From NCBI GenBank assembly GCA_049322515.1, contig JBMOQW010000012.1, positions 1 through 64,000 of the forward strand: 64,000 bases of DNA. Reading direction: 5' to 3'. Under the pieces are notes generated by a model, which was not told the origin of the DNA, did not search any database, and worked only from the letters and a program-made list of their open reading frames with translations. A program made the position numbers and the translations under genes. This DNA is from Parasulfuritortus sp049322515. Lineage in GTDB: Bacteria; Pseudomonadota; Gammaproteobacteria; Burkholderiales; Thiobacillaceae. Below are positions 46,449 to 55,066 of the stretch, piece after piece (the first letter of the stretch is position 1; each line of letters begins with the position of its first letter).

Positions 46449-47180
46449 ATGAGCGAACCTGTGCGCTTGTCGAAGTTGATGGCCGAACGCGGCCTCTGTT
46501 CCCGCCGTGAGGCGGATGTTTACATCGAGCGTGGCTGGGTCTATGTCGATGGTGAGAAGATCGACGTGCTCGGCACCCGGGTCGATCCGGGCTGCAAGAT
46601 CACGCTGGCCTCGGCGGCGCGCACCGCTCAACAAGCCTTGGTCACCCTGATCCTGCACAAGCCGGTCGGTTATGTCAGCGGACAACCCGAACCCGGCTAT
46701 CAACCCGCTGTGACCCTGATCCGCCGCGACAGCCAATGGCGCGAGGAAGGCGGCCCGCCCTTCCAGCCTGCCATGCTGAAGGGCCTGGCCCCCGCTGGCC
46801 GCCTCGACATCGACTCAACCGGCCTGCTGGTACTGACCCAGGACGGGCGGGTCGCCCGGCAACTCATCGGCGAAGATTCCGAAGTGGAGAAGGAATATCT
46901 GGTCAGGGTCGAGGGGAGCCTTGATGCTCGGGGCCTGGCCCTGCTCAACCACGGACTCAGCCTGGATGGCCAGGCCCTGCGTCCCGCCAAGGTGCACTGG
47001 CAGAACGAGGATCAGCTCAATTTCATCCTGAAGGAAGGCAAGAAGCGACAAATCCGCCGCATGTGCGAACTGGTCGGGCTCAAGGTCATCGGCCTGAAGC
47101 GGGTCCGTATCGGCCAGGTGACCCTGGGGCGACTGCCACTGGGCCAGTGGCGCGTTTTGAGGCCCGAGGAACGCTTCTGA
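46449..47180 (+). CDS. Pseudouridine synthase of the RsuA/RluB/E/F family (RluF-like)
   Basis: 243 aa. An N-terminal S4 RNA-binding domain (RLSKLMAERGLCSRREADVY) precedes the catalytic domain with the active-site Asp in GRLDIDSTGLLVLTQDG and the C-terminal block KKRQIRRMCELVGLKV, followed by RVRIG and LPLGQWR. Alignment by eye is closest to RluF (23S U2604), but RluB or RluE cannot be excluded. GAGG is four bases before ATG 46449. It converges with the SAM hydrolase gene, 6 bases apart. Confidence 0.9.
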   Translation: MSEPVRLSKLMAERGLCSRREADVYIERGWVYVDGEKIDVLGTRVDPGCKITLASAARTAQQALVTLILHKPVGYVSGQPEPGYQPAVTLIRRDSQWREEGGPPFQPAMLKGLAPAGRLDIDSTGLLVLTQDGRVARQLIGEDSEVEKEYLVRVEGSLDARGLALLNHGLSLDGQALRPAKVHWQNEDQLNFILKEGKKRQIRRMCELVGLKVIGLKRVRIGQVTLGRLPLGQWRVLRPEERF

Positions 47181-47186
47181 ACTGAT

Positions 47187-47930
47187 TCAGTGACGCGTCG
47201 CTGCGCCGGCCTCGACGCGGACCGGATCGCCGACCGACAGGCCCAGGGCATCCGCCGCACGCCCCCGGTTGACGGCAACTTCCACCAGGCCCACGCTGTT
47301 CTCGTACCAGAAAGCTTCGCCCCGGCCACCTTCATGGAACACCCGACGCCGGGGCAGCCGATGACCACGAATTTCCAGAATCGAGTCACCGAGGACGCCG
47401 GCGCGCAGGCCGGTCCAGGCATTGCCGTAATGATCGACATACACCACGCGTGGCAAGTCGCCCAGATCGAAGCACACCCCGGGGGCCTCGATGGAAGTCA
47501 GATCCTGGGTCGGGAACGCGCCCTGTGCCAAGCACGCCGCGACCGGCGCAAACAGATCACGGCCATGGAAACTGGCACTGAGGTTGGACGGTCGTCCGTC
47601 GATCCGCCAGTACTCGGCGCGGGCCGCCCGTCCCGCGACCATGGAAAGCAGGCCATTGTCCGGTCCGACGTACCAACGGGCATCGGCGCGAGCCACGATG
47701 GCCTCGCGTGGACCACCGACGCCAGGGTCGACCACACAGACGAACACACTGCCCTCGGGAAAGGTCGGCGCCAACGCAGCCAGGAGCACGGCGCCGGCGT
47801 GCGCGTTGAAATCAGGCACGGCATGCAGCAGGTCGATGACCGGCACCGCTGGCGCGCGCTGGGCCAGGACGCCCTTCATCTGTCCGACATAGGGATCCTG
47901 GCCACCAAAGTCCGTGAACAGCACGATCAT
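47187..47930 (-). CDS. SAM hydrolase (SAM hydroxide adenosyltransferase, DUF62)
   Basis: 247 aa of the duf62/fluorinase-like fold that hydrolyses S-adenosylmethionine to adenosine and methionine. Family signatures are MIVLFTDFGGQDPYVGQMKG, VVDPGVGG, VGPDNGLLS, and VYVDHYGNAWTG. Its role in the cell is unclear. It begins directly after the alpha-operon terminator, 13 bases downstream of the hairpin T-run, so its promoter must overlap that region or readthrough must supply it. Confidence 0.92.
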   Translation of the reverse strand: MIVLFTDFGGQDPYVGQMKGVLAQRAPAVPVIDLLHAVPDFNAHAGAVLLAALAPTFPEGSVFVCVVDPGVGGPREAIVARADARWYVGPDNGLLSMVAGRAARAEYWRIDGRPSNLSASFHGRDLFAPVAACLAQGAFPTQDLTSIEAPGVCFDLGDLPRVVYVDHYGNAWTGLRAGVLGDSILEIRGHRLPRRRVFHEGGRGEAFWYENSVGLVEVAVNRGRAADALGLSVGDPVRVEAGAATRH

Positions 47931-47942
47931 GGCTTATCAATG

Positions 47943-47968
47943 AAAATGGCCGGCGCAGGGCCGGCCAT
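47943..47968 (-). terminator. Intrinsic terminator of the alpha ribosomal operon
   Basis: Perfect 9-bp stem ATGGCCGGC / GCCGGCCAT with a 5-base loop, followed by TTTTC on the minus strand. It starts 18 bases after the rplQ stop. Confidence 0.88.
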
Positions 47969-47985
47969 CGCGCACAGAGTGGCCG

Positions 47986-48366
47986 TTACTCGGCAGCCGG
48001 CTCGGCTGCGGGGCGGTCAACCAGTTCCACCAGTGCCATGGGCGCGTTGTCACCGACGCGGTAACCAAACTTCAGGATGCGCAGGTAACCGCCGGGGCGG
48101 GCCTTGAAACGAGGGCCGAGGTCGTCGAACAGCTTGACCACCATGTCGCGATTACGCAGACGGTCGAAAGCCAGACGACGGTTGGCCACGGTCGGGGTCT
48201 TGCCCAGGGTGATCAGCGGCTCGACCACGCGGCGAAGTTCCTTGGCCTTGGGCAGCGTGGTCTTGATGACCTCATGCTCGAGCAGGGCATTGGAGAGGTT
48301 GCGCAACAGGGCCTGGCGATGGCTGCTGGTGCGGTTCAGTTTACGATTGGACAGGCGGTGACGCAT
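47986..48366 (-). CDS. rplQ: 50S ribosomal protein L17
   Basis: 126 aa component of the large subunit near the exit tunnel. It has the typical start MRHRLSNRKLNRTSSHR and ALLRNLSNALLEHEVIKTTL. It is the last gene of the ribosomal block, 21 bases after rpoA and followed by a strong terminator. The C-terminal tail is slightly extended with Ala, Pro and Glu. Confidence 0.98.
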   Translation of the reverse strand: MRHRLSNRKLNRTSSHRQALLRNLSNALLEHEVIKTTLPKAKELRRVVEPLITLGKTPTVANRRLAFDRLRNRDMVVKLFDDLGPRFKARPGGYLRILKFGYRVGDNAPMALVELVDRPAAEPAAE

Positions 48367-48387
48367 TTTTAGTTACCTCGGATTCAA

Positions 48388-49374
48388 TCAGGGCTTGTCG
48401 TAGCCCGCAGGCGGCCAGTTTTCCAGTTTCATGCCGAGCGTCAGGCCACGCGCCGCCAACACTTCCTTGATTTCGTTCAAGGACTTGCGGCCCAGGTTCG
48501 GGGTCTTCAGCAGTTCGGTCTCGGTGCGCTGGATGAGGTCACCGATGTAGTAGATGTTTTCGGCCTTCAGACAGTTCGCGGAACGAACGGTCAATTCCAG
48601 TTCGTCGACCGGCCGCAGCAGGATCGGATCCATCTGCGGGCCGACCGACTTCGGCTGCTCGCTGGGCAGGGTCACGCCCTTGAGATCAGCGAACGGCGAC
48701 AACTGCTCGATCAGCAGGCGTGCGGAATGACGCACCGCTTCCTCGGGGTCGACGACCCCGTTGGTCTCGATTTCGAGAATCAGCTTGTCCAGATCAGTCC
48801 GCTGCTCGACACGCGCGGCCTCGACACTGAAGCTCACCTTCTTGACCGGGCTGTACAATGCATCGATCAGGATGGTGCCTACCGGACGGGTCTCGTCATC
48901 GGTACGGCGGCTGCTGGCCGGAACATAGCCACGCCCGGCTTCGATCTTGATTTCCATCTCCAGCTTGCCACCCTGGGTGACATGCGCGATGACGTGATCC
49001 GGATTGAGGATCTCCACGTCGTGGCCCGCCTGGATGTCCCCTGCCGTGACGACGCCTTCAGTGTCTCGCTTCAAGGTCACCAAGGCTTCCTGGCGATTGT
49101 TCAGCTTGACGGCCAGGCCCTTCAGGTTGAGCAGGATGTCGACCACGTCCTCTTGAACGCCATCGATCGCGGAGTATTCATGGACCACGCCGGCGATCTT
49201 CACTTCGGTCGGCGCATATCCCTGCATGGAGGACAGCAGGATCCGACGCAGCGAGTTGCCCAGGGTGTGGCCATAGCCACGCTCGAACGGTTCGAGCGTG
49301 ATGCGTGCCTGGCGGGGAGACATGCTGTTGACTTCCACACTGCGTGGCTTCAGCAGTTCACCGGTATTCGACAT
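48388..49374 (-). CDS. rpoA: RNA polymerase alpha subunit
   Basis: 328 aa. The N-terminal dimerisation domain (RITLEPFERGYGHTLGNSLR) assembles polymerase, and the C-terminal domain (about 250-328; ELTVRSANCLKAENI, TPNLGRKSLNEIKEVL) contacts UP elements and activators. Its size matches the usual proteobacterial subunit. It follows rpsD by 30 bases in the alpha operon. Confidence 0.99.
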   Translation of the reverse strand: MSNTGELLKPRSVEVNSMSPRQARITLEPFERGYGHTLGNSLRRILLSSMQGYAPTEVKIAGVVHEYSAIDGVQEDVVDILLNLKGLAVKLNNRQEALVTLKRDTEGVVTAGDIQAGHDVEILNPDHVIAHVTQGGKLEMEIKIEAGRGYVPASSRRTDDETRPVGTILIDALYSPVKKVSFSVEAARVEQRTDLDKLILEIETNGVVDPEEAVRHSARLLIEQLSPFADLKGVTLPSEQPKSVGPQMDPILLRPVDELELTVRSANCLKAENIYYIGDLIQRTETELLKTPNLGRKSLNEIKEVLAARGLTLGMKLENWPPAGYDKP

Positions 49375-49404
49375 AGTGCAAATCCTTCAATCAGGCCGAC
49401 TGGA

Positions 49405-50031
49405 TTACTTGGAGTACAGTTCGATCACGAGCGACTCGTTGATCGTCGGCGGCAGCTCGGAACGTTGCGGACGCGCCTTGTAGGTGCCCTTGAGGCCCTT
49501 GACGTCGACCGTCACCCATTCCGGGAAACCACGGCCTTCGGCGGCTTCGGCAGCGCCCTTTACGCGCAGATGGGTCTTGGCGCGCTCGGCAATCTCGACG
49601 ACATCGCCCGGCTTGACCTGATAGGACGGGATGTTGACGCGCTTGCCGTTGACCAGGATGCCATTGTGGCGAACCACCTGGCGAGCTTCGGTACGGGAGG
49701 CGCCGAACCCCATGCGATAGGTCACGCTGTCCAGGCGGCTCTCGAGCATCTGGAGCAGGTTCTCGCCCGTCACGCCCTTGAGCTGGACGGCCTTCTTGTA
49801 GGTCAGGCGGAACTGACGCTCGAGCACGCCGTAGATCTTGCGGATCTTCTGCTTTTCACGCAGCTGGACGCCGTAGTCGGATAGCCGTGCCTGGCGCGCG
49901 CCATGCTGGCCCGGGGCCTGGTTGCGGCGCTCGACGGAGCACTTTTCGGTGTAGCACTTCTCGCCCTTCAGGAAGAGCTTTTCGCCCTCGCGACGGCACT
50001 GGCGGCATTTCGGATCGGTATTGCGAGCCAC
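49405..50031 (-). CDS. rpsD: 30S ribosomal protein S4, zinc-cysteine (C+) type
   Basis: 208 aa 16S rRNA 5'-domain primary binder and, in many bacteria, translational repressor of the alpha operon. The N-terminus carries four cysteines (PKCRQC and KCYTEKC), the zinc-binding C+ form, unlike Escherichia coli S4. The S4 RNA-binding domain (ESRLDSVTYRMGFGASR) follows. Similar C+ S4 occurs in Rhodocyclales-type betaproteobacteria, to my memory. It follows rpsK by 15 bases. Confidence 0.98.
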   Translation of the reverse strand: MARNTDPKCRQCRREGEKLFLKGEKCYTEKCSVERRNQAPGQHGARQARLSDYGVQLREKQKIRKIYGVLERQFRLTYKKAVQLKGVTGENLLQMLESRLDSVTYRMGFGASRTEARQVVRHNGILVNGKRVNIPSYQVKPGDVVEIAERAKTHLRVKGAAEAAEGRGFPEWVTVDVKGLKGTYKARPQRSELPPTINESLVIELYSK

Positions 50032-50046
50032 GATGCAATCTCCTAA

Positions 50047-50439
50047 TTAGACGCGACGCTTCTTCGGCGGACGGCAGCCGTTATGCGGCACGGGCGTCAC
50101 GTCGGAGATGCTGGTGATCTTGAAGCCAAGCGCGTTCAGGGCGCGCACGGTGGATTCGCGGCCGGGACCGGGGCCCTTGATGCGAACTTCGATGTTCTTG
50201 ACACCATACTCGAGCGCCTGCTTGCCGGCGTTCTCGGCGGCCACCTGGGCAGCGAACGGAGTGCTCTTGCGCGAACCCTTGAAGCCGGCGGCACCCGCGG
50301 TGAACCAGGACAGGGCATTGCCCTGACGATCGGTGATGGTCACGATGGTGTTATTGAACGACGCGTGGACATGGGCGATTGCGTCCGCCACGCTCTTTTT
50401 GACTTTTTTCCGCACACGGGCGGTGGTTGCCTTGGCCAT
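50047..50439 (-). CDS. rpsK: 30S ribosomal protein S11
   Basis: 130 aa protein of the small-subunit platform. Signatures are AHVHASFNNTIVTITDRQGN, GSRKSTPFAAQVAAE and the C-terminal DVTPVPHNGCRPPKKRRV. It lies between rpsM and rpsD, 14 and 15 bases away. Confidence 0.99.
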   Translation of the reverse strand: MAKATTARVRKKVKKSVADAIAHVHASFNNTIVTITDRQGNALSWFTAGAAGFKGSRKSTPFAAQVAAENAGKQALEYGVKNIEVRIKGPGPGRESTVRALNALGFKITSISDVTPVPHNGCRPPKKRRV

Positions 50440-50453
50440 AGTATTTACCTAGG

Positions 50454-50816
50454 TTATTTCTTGACTTGCATCTGCTTGCGCGGGCCCTTGCGGGTGCGGG
50501 CGTTGGTGCGGGTACGCTGACCCCGGCACGGCAGGCCGCGACGGTGACGCTGGCCACGGTAGCAGCCAAGGTCCATCAAGCGCTTGATGTTCATGGTGAT
50601 CTCGCGGCGAAGATCGCCTTCGACCGTGAACTTGGTGACACCATCGCGTAACTTGTCGATGGCGGTGTCATCGAGATCCTTGATCTTGGTGGAGGGGTTC
50701 ACGCCAGCCTGCTCGCAAATCAGACGAGCACGCGAGCGACCGATGCCATAGACGGCGGTCAGCGCGATCTCGGCATGCTTGTGATTCGGGATGTTAACCC
50801 CAGCAATACGGGCCAT
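50454..50816 (-). CDS. rpsM: 30S ribosomal protein S13
   Basis: 120 aa protein of the small-subunit head that contacts L5 and the P-site tRNA. Signatures are MARIAGVNIPNHKHAEIAL, YGIGRSRA and the basic tail CRGQRTRTNARTRKGPRK. It is the first gene of the alpha operon, with GGAG six bases before the ATG and a good promoter just upstream (50843-50872). Confidence 0.99.
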   Translation of the reverse strand: MARIAGVNIPNHKHAEIALTAVYGIGRSRARLICEQAGVNPSTKIKDLDDTAIDKLRDGVTKFTVEGDLRREITMNIKRLMDLGCYRGQRHRRGLPCRGQRTRTNARTRKGPRKQMQVKK

Positions 50817-50842
50817 GAAAAACTCCGTGCGGAAAACTAAAA

Positions 50843-50872
50843 ATTATATCGTTGTACTGCTTGACAATGCAA
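50843..50872 (-). promoter_or_regulatory. Promoter of the alpha operon (rpsM-rplQ)
   Basis: Minus strand TTGCAT (50872-50867), an 18-bp spacer and TATAAT (50848-50843), 26 bases before the rpsM start in the 73-base gap behind rpmJ. The gap is AT-rich, unlike the rest of the cluster. No terminator-like hairpin is merged with this promoter. Confidence 0.7.
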
Positions 50873-50889
50873 GCAATCCCTTGCCTGAT

Positions 50890-51003
50890 TTAGCCTTGGC
50901 GCTGCTTGTGGCGCGCTTCGCTACAGATCACGCGGACCACACCCTTGCGCTTGACGATGCGGCACTTGCGGCAGATCTTTTTCACCGAGGTTTGAACACG
51001 CAT
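50890..51003 (-). CDS. rpmJ: 50S ribosomal protein L36
   Basis: 37 aa, very basic. It is the zinc-binding (C+) form with a zinc site from CRKC (11-14), C27 and H32. It starts MRVQTSVKKI and ends ARHKQRQG, the usual end. It helps fold 23S rRNA at the subunit base. It lies 20 bases after infA. Confidence 0.96.
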   Translation of the reverse strand: MRVQTSVKKICRKCRIVKRKGVVRVICSEARHKQRQG

Positions 51004-51023
51004 GTTCTGCTCCTTATCAAAAA

Positions 51024-51242
51024 CTACTTGGCGCGATAGACAATGCGCGCGCGACTCAAATCGTACGGGGTCAACTCGACGGTGACCTTGTCACCCGGCA
51101 GGATGCGGATGTAATGCATGCGCATCTTGCCGGAGATATGCCCCAACACCACATGGCCATTTTCCAGCTTGACCCGGAAAGTGGCATTCGGGAGGGTCTC
51201 CAGGACCTCTCCCTGCATCTGAATGACGTCTTCCTTGCTCAT
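51024..51242 (-). CDS. infA: Translation initiation factor IF-1
   Basis: 72 aa OB-fold factor that occupies the A site during initiation. Signatures are MSKEDVIQMQGEVLETLPN, FRVKLENGHVVLGHISGKMR and LPGDKVTVELTPYDLSRARI. It sits between secY and rpmJ, the usual place in betaproteobacteria. Confidence 0.98.
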   Translation of the reverse strand: MSKEDVIQMQGEVLETLPNATFRVKLENGHVVLGHISGKMRMHYIRILPGDKVTVELTPYDLSRARIVYRAK

Positions 51243-51248
51243 TCTCGC

Positions 51249-52577
51249 TTAACGCGCCAGGAAGTTACCGCCCTTGAAGTTAGCCTTCTTGAGCAGGCTC
51301 TCGTACTGGTGGGTCATGATGTAGGCCTGCACCTGGGCCATGAAATCCATGGTCACCACCACAATGATCAGCAAGGACGTGCCACCGAAATAGAACGGTA
51401 CGTTCCAGTTCACGATCAGGAATTCCGGCAGCAGGCAAACCAGCGTGATATAGATGGCGCCGATCAGCGTGAGCCGGGTCATGATCTTGTCAATGTACTT
51501 TGCAGTCTGCTCGCCCGGGCGGATGCCAGGCACGAAGGCGCCGCTCTTCTTCAGGTTATCCGCGGTTTCCTTGGGATTGAACACCAGGGCGGTATAGAAG
51601 AAACAGAAGAAGATGATCGCCAGGGCATACAGCATCACGTAGATCGGCTGTCCGGGTGAAATGGTTGCCGCGATGTCCTTCAGCCAGGTCATGTTCTCAT
51701 GGCTGCCGAACCAGCCGCCCAAAGTGGCCGGAAACAGGATGATCGAAGACGCGAAGATGGGCGGAATGACACCGGCCATGTTCAGCTTGAGCGGCAGGTG
51801 CGAGCTTTGCCCGCCATAGAGCTTGTTGCCGACTTGACGCTTGGCATAGTTGACCAACACCTTGCGCTGGCCGCGTTCGACGAACACCACCAGCGCGGTC
51901 ACCAGCAGGGCACCGATGAAGAGCAGCAGCACGAGCGGGATCGAGAAGGCACCCGTGCGGGTCAACTCCAAGGTACCGCCGATGGCCTGCGGTAGACCAG
52001 CGGCGATCCCCGCAAAAATGATGATCGAGATCCCATTGCCTATGCCTCGCTCGGTAATTTGCTCACCGAGCCACATCAGGAACATGGTGCCGGCGACCAG
52101 GGTAATGACGGTGGTCAGACGGAACATCAGCCCCGGGTCAAGCACCAGGCCGGCTTGGGATTCCAGCGCGATCGAGATGCCGAGCCCCTGGAACAGGGCG
52201 AGGAACACCGTGCCATAGCGGGTGTATTGGGTGATCTTGCGGCGGCCGGCTTCGCCTTCCTTCTTCAAGGCTTCGAGTTGCGGCGAAATCACCGTGAGCA
52301 ATTGGACAATGATGGACGCCGAGATGTACGGCATGATGCCCAAGGCAAACACCGTGAAGCGCTCCAGCGCGCCGCCCGAGAACATGTTGAACATGCCAAG
52401 GATGCCGCCCTGCTGGCTCTTGAACAAGTCAGCCAGGACCACGGGGTCGATGCCCGGCACAGGAATATGGGCACCGATCCGATAGACGATGAGTGCGCCA
52501 ATAAGGAACCACAGGCGACGTTTCAGGTCGCCCATTTTTCCCGTCATCTGCATCAGGTTCGCCGCGGCGTTCGCCAA
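51249..52577 (-). CDS. secY: Preprotein translocase subunit SecY
   Basis: 442 aa integral membrane protein with ten helices that forms the channel of the general secretion pathway. Signatures are IPVPGIDPVVLADLF, PYISASIIVQLLTVI, ITERGIGNGISIIIFAGI and the helix 8-9 loop with KSGAFVPGIRPG. It lies 15 bases after rplO in the spc operon. Confidence 0.99.
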   Translation of the reverse strand: MANAAANLMQMTGKMGDLKRRLWFLIGALIVYRIGAHIPVPGIDPVVLADLFKSQQGGILGMFNMFSGGALERFTVFALGIMPYISASIIVQLLTVISPQLEALKKEGEAGRRKITQYTRYGTVFLALFQGLGISIALESQAGLVLDPGLMFRLTTVITLVAGTMFLMWLGEQITERGIGNGISIIIFAGIAAGLPQAIGGTLELTRTGAFSIPLVLLLFIGALLVTALVVFVERGQRKVLVNYAKRQVGNKLYGGQSSHLPLKLNMAGVIPPIFASSIILFPATLGGWFGSHENMTWLKDIAATISPGQPIYVMLYALAIIFFCFFYTALVFNPKETADNLKKSGAFVPGIRPGEQTAKYIDKIMTRLTLIGAIYITLVCLLPEFLIVNWNVPFYFGGTSLLIIVVVTMDFMAQVQAYIMTHQYESLLKKANFKGGNFLAR

Positions 52578-52592
52578 GATCTGCTCCGCCTA

Positions 52593-53027
52593 TCAGGCTT
52601 CGACGCTGCCACCGGCGGCTTCGATCGCCGCCTTGGCACCCTTGGTGGCGGCAATGCCCACCAGCTTGACCGGCTTGCCGATCTCACCGGACAGGATCAC
52701 GCGCACGCTTTTCACCAATTGCGACACCAGGCCCGCCTGACGCAGCACCAGCAGGTCGACGGTATCCACCGGCAGACTGGCGAGATCGCCCAGGCGCACT
52801 TCCGCCTTGGTGGCGCGGCTCAGGGAAACGAAGCCACGTTTCGGCAGACGCCGGTGCATGGGCATCTGACCGCCTTCGAAGCCCACCTTGTGGAACCCCC
52901 CGGCACGGGACTTTTGACCCTTGTGGCCACGGCCGCAAGTCTTGCCCAGACCGGAGCCGATGCCCCGACCGACGCGCTTGCTGGCGTGCTTGCTGCCGGC
53001 GCCCGGTTTAATCGTGTTCAGTTGCAT
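52593..53027 (-). CDS. rplO: 50S ribosomal protein L15
   Basis: 144 aa. It has the Gly/Lys/Arg-rich N-terminal extension VGRGIGSGLGKTCGRGHKGQ and FEGGQMPMHRRLPKRGF that threads through 23S rRNA. It starts one base after rpmD stops, suggesting coupled translation, and precedes secY. Confidence 0.98.
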   Translation of the reverse strand: MQLNTIKPGAGSKHASKRVGRGIGSGLGKTCGRGHKGQKSRAGGFHKVGFEGGQMPMHRRLPKRGFVSLSRATKAEVRLGDLASLPVDTVDLLVLRQAGLVSQLVKSVRVILSGEIGKPVKLVGIAATKGAKAAIEAAGGSVEA

Positions 53028-53028
53028 T

Positions 53029-53214
53029 TCAGACTGCCTCGCATTTCACCAGGAAGTTCGCACGAGTCACCATGCCACGATTGGCCGGGGTGTCGTCGAC
53101 GACCACCGATTGATTCATACGCTTGAGCCCGAGGCCACGCACCGAGGCGCGATGAAAGGCCTTGGTGCCGATCGGGCTCTTGACCAGGGTAACCTTGATT
53201 TTTTTGTCGCTCAT
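53029..53214 (-). CDS. rpmD: 50S ribosomal protein L30
   Basis: 61 aa. Typical sequence: KKIKVTLVKSPIGTKAFHR and LGLKRMNQSVVVDDTPANRG. It lies 3 bases after rpsE and 1 base before rplO. Confidence 0.98.
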   Translation of the reverse strand: MSDKKIKVTLVKSPIGTKAFHRASVRGLGLKRMNQSVVVDDTPANRGMVTRANFLVKCEAV

Positions 53215-53217
53215 GGC

Positions 53218-53733
53218 TTACTCCAGAATCTCGGCCACGCTTTTGCCGCGCTTGGCAGCCACGTCGCCCGGGGTATACATCTGGGCAAGACCGTCAAGGG
53301 TGGCACGTACCACGTTGTATGGATTGGTGGAGCCCATGCACTTGGCCAGCACATTGGTCACGCCCATCACTTCAAATACGGCACGCATGGCGCCGCCGGC
53401 GATGATCCCGGTACCTTCGGAAGCCGGCTGGATCAGGACACGCGAACCGCCATGACGCCCGATCACGGCATGGTGGAAAGTGCCATTCTTGAGGGGCACC
53501 TTGACCATCTTGCGGCGTGCTTCTTCCATGGCCTTCTGCACCGCCACCGGCACTTCACGGGACTTGCCCTTGCCCATGCCGACCGCACCATCGCCATCGC
53601 CAACCACGGTCAGGGCGGCAAAGCCGAGAATCCGGCCCCCCTTGACCACCTTGGTGACGCGGTTCACCGCGATCATCTTCTCGCGCAGGCCGTCGCCGCG
53701 GTCATCCTGCTGCTGTTGTTCCATCTTCGCCAT
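53218..53733 (-). CDS. rpsE: 30S ribosomal protein S5
   Basis: 171 aa protein at the decoding centre. Signatures are LREKMIAVNRVTKVVKGGR, GDGDGAVGMGKGKSREVP and NVVRATLDGLAQMYTP. ATG 53733 (MAKMEQQQ) is preferred because GAGG is 8 bases upstream; another ATG is at 53739. Confidence 0.98.
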   Translation of the reverse strand: MAKMEQQQQDDRGDGLREKMIAVNRVTKVVKGGRILGFAALTVVGDGDGAVGMGKGKSREVPVAVQKAMEEARRKMVKVPLKNGTFHHAVIGRHGGSRVLIQPASEGTGIIAGGAMRAVFEVMGVTNVLAKCMGSTNPYNVVRATLDGLAQMYTPGDVAAKRGKSVAEILE

Positions 53734-53748
53734 CTTCATAACCTCGCG

Positions 53749-54102
53749 TTAGAACCGCAGACCGTTTTCACGGGCGGCCTCGGCCAACGCCTTGACGCGG
53801 CCGTGATAGATGAAGCCACTGCGGTCGAAAGCCACTTGTTCGATGCCGGCGGCTTTGGCCTTTTCGGCGATGCGCTGGCCGACCAGCTTGGCAGCCTCGC
53901 TGTTGCCGCCATGCTTGACCTGGCCACGCAATTCCGCTTCCTGGGTGGAAGCGCTGCAGACGACCTTGGCACCGGTGGCGTCGATGATCTGTGCGTAAAT
54001 ATGGCTGTTGCTGCGGTGTACGCAGAGACGGGCCACACCCAGCTCGGCAATCTTGGCGCGGGTTTTGCGCGCTCTGCGAATGCGCCGAATCTTCTTGTCC
54101 AT
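53749..54102 (-). CDS. rplR: 50S ribosomal protein L18
   Basis: 117 aa 5S rRNA-binding protein. It has the basic start MDKKIRRIRRARKTRAKI, LCVHRSNSHIYAQIID, and the C-terminal AFDRSGFIYHGRVKALAEA, AARENGLRF. It lies between rplF and rpsE. Confidence 0.98.
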   Translation of the reverse strand: MDKKIRRIRRARKTRAKIAELGVARLCVHRSNSHIYAQIIDATGAKVVCSASTQEAELRGQVKHGGNSEAAKLVGQRIAEKAKAAGIEQVAFDRSGFIYHGRVKALAEAARENGLRF

Positions 54103-54117
54103 GCTCGTGACTCCAGA

Positions 54118-54651
54118 TTATTTCTTCTTGGTTTCCTTGAGGGAAACCACTTCGTCCGAATAGCGGACACCCTTGCCCTTGTACGGCTCGGGCGGACGAT
54201 AGGCACGCACATCGGCGGCCACCTGACCAACCTTCTGCTTGTCGGCGCCCTTGATCAAGATCTCGGTCTGGGTCGGGGTTTCCACCTTCACGCCTTCGGG
54301 CATGGTGTGCTCGACGGGGTGCGAGAAACCCAGACTCAGAGACAGCTTGTTGCCTTGGGCCTGGGCGCGGTATCCGACGCCGACCAGATTCAGCTTGCGC
54401 TCAAAACCCTTGGCCACGCCGTGGACCATGTTGGCCAGTACGGCGCGCGTGGTGCCGGACAAAGCATTGGCAGCGACGCTGTCATTGGCGGGCGCAATCT
54501 TCAGTTGACCATCGGCCTGCTGGACGGTGACCAGCGCATGAACGGCATGGGTCAGCGTCCCCTGGGGACCCTTGACGGTCACGACACCAGCGTTGAGGTT
54601 GATTTCAACCCCGGCCGGCACAGGAATGGGATTCTTGGCTACACGGGACAT
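54118..54651 (-). CDS. rplF: 50S ribosomal protein L6
   Basis: 177 aa made of two similar domains, near the factor-binding site. Signatures are MSRVAKNPIPVPAGVEI, GVGYRAQAQGNKLSLSLG and the C-terminal PPEPYKGKGVRYSDEVV. It lies 8 bases after rpsH. Confidence 0.98.
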   Translation of the reverse strand: MSRVAKNPIPVPAGVEINLNAGVVTVKGPQGTLTHAVHALVTVQQADGQLKIAPANDSVAANALSGTTRAVLANMVHGVAKGFERKLNLVGVGYRAQAQGNKLSLSLGFSHPVEHTMPEGVKVETPTQTEILIKGADKQKVGQVAADVRAYRPPEPYKGKGVRYSDEVVSLKETKKK

Positions 54652-54659
54652 CTTCTACC

Positions 54660-55055
54660 TCACGCAACAACGCACAGAACTTCGCCACCAACCCCCAGGG
54701 AGCGCGCACGACGATCGGTCATCACGCCCTTCGAGGTGGAAACGATGGCGACGCCAAGGCCGTTCATCACCCGCGGCAGGTCCTCACGACCCTTGTAGAT
54801 GCGAAGACCAGGACGGCTCACGCGCTCGATCTTCTCGATCACGGGACGACCGGCATAGTACTTGAGCGCCACTTCGATCTGCGGCAGACCATCGACGGTG
54901 CGCACCGCGAAATCTTCAATGTAGCCCTCGTCCTTCAAGACCTGGGCAATGGCCTTCTTCAACTTTGAAGAGGGCATCGCCACGGAAATTTTTTCCGACT
55001 GCTGCGCATTCCTGATGCGAGTCAGCATGTCGGCAATGGGATCGCTCATGCTCAT
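54660..55055 (-). CDS. rpsH: 30S ribosomal protein S8
   Basis: 131 aa core binder of 16S rRNA and, in Escherichia coli, translational repressor of the spc operon. Start MSMSDPIADMLTRIRNAQ is conserved and GGAG is 7 bases upstream; the open frame extends further upstream without support. The C-terminus is STSKGVMTDRRARSLGVGG. It lies 11 bases after rpsN. Confidence 0.98.
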   Translation of the reverse strand: MSMSDPIADMLTRIRNAQQSEKISVAMPSSKLKKAIAQVLKDEGYIEDFAVRTVDGLPQIEVALKYYAGRPVIEKIERVSRPGLRIYKGREDLPRVMNGLGVAIVSTSKGVMTDRRARSLGVGGEVLCVVA

Positions 55056-55066
55056 CTCTGGACTCC

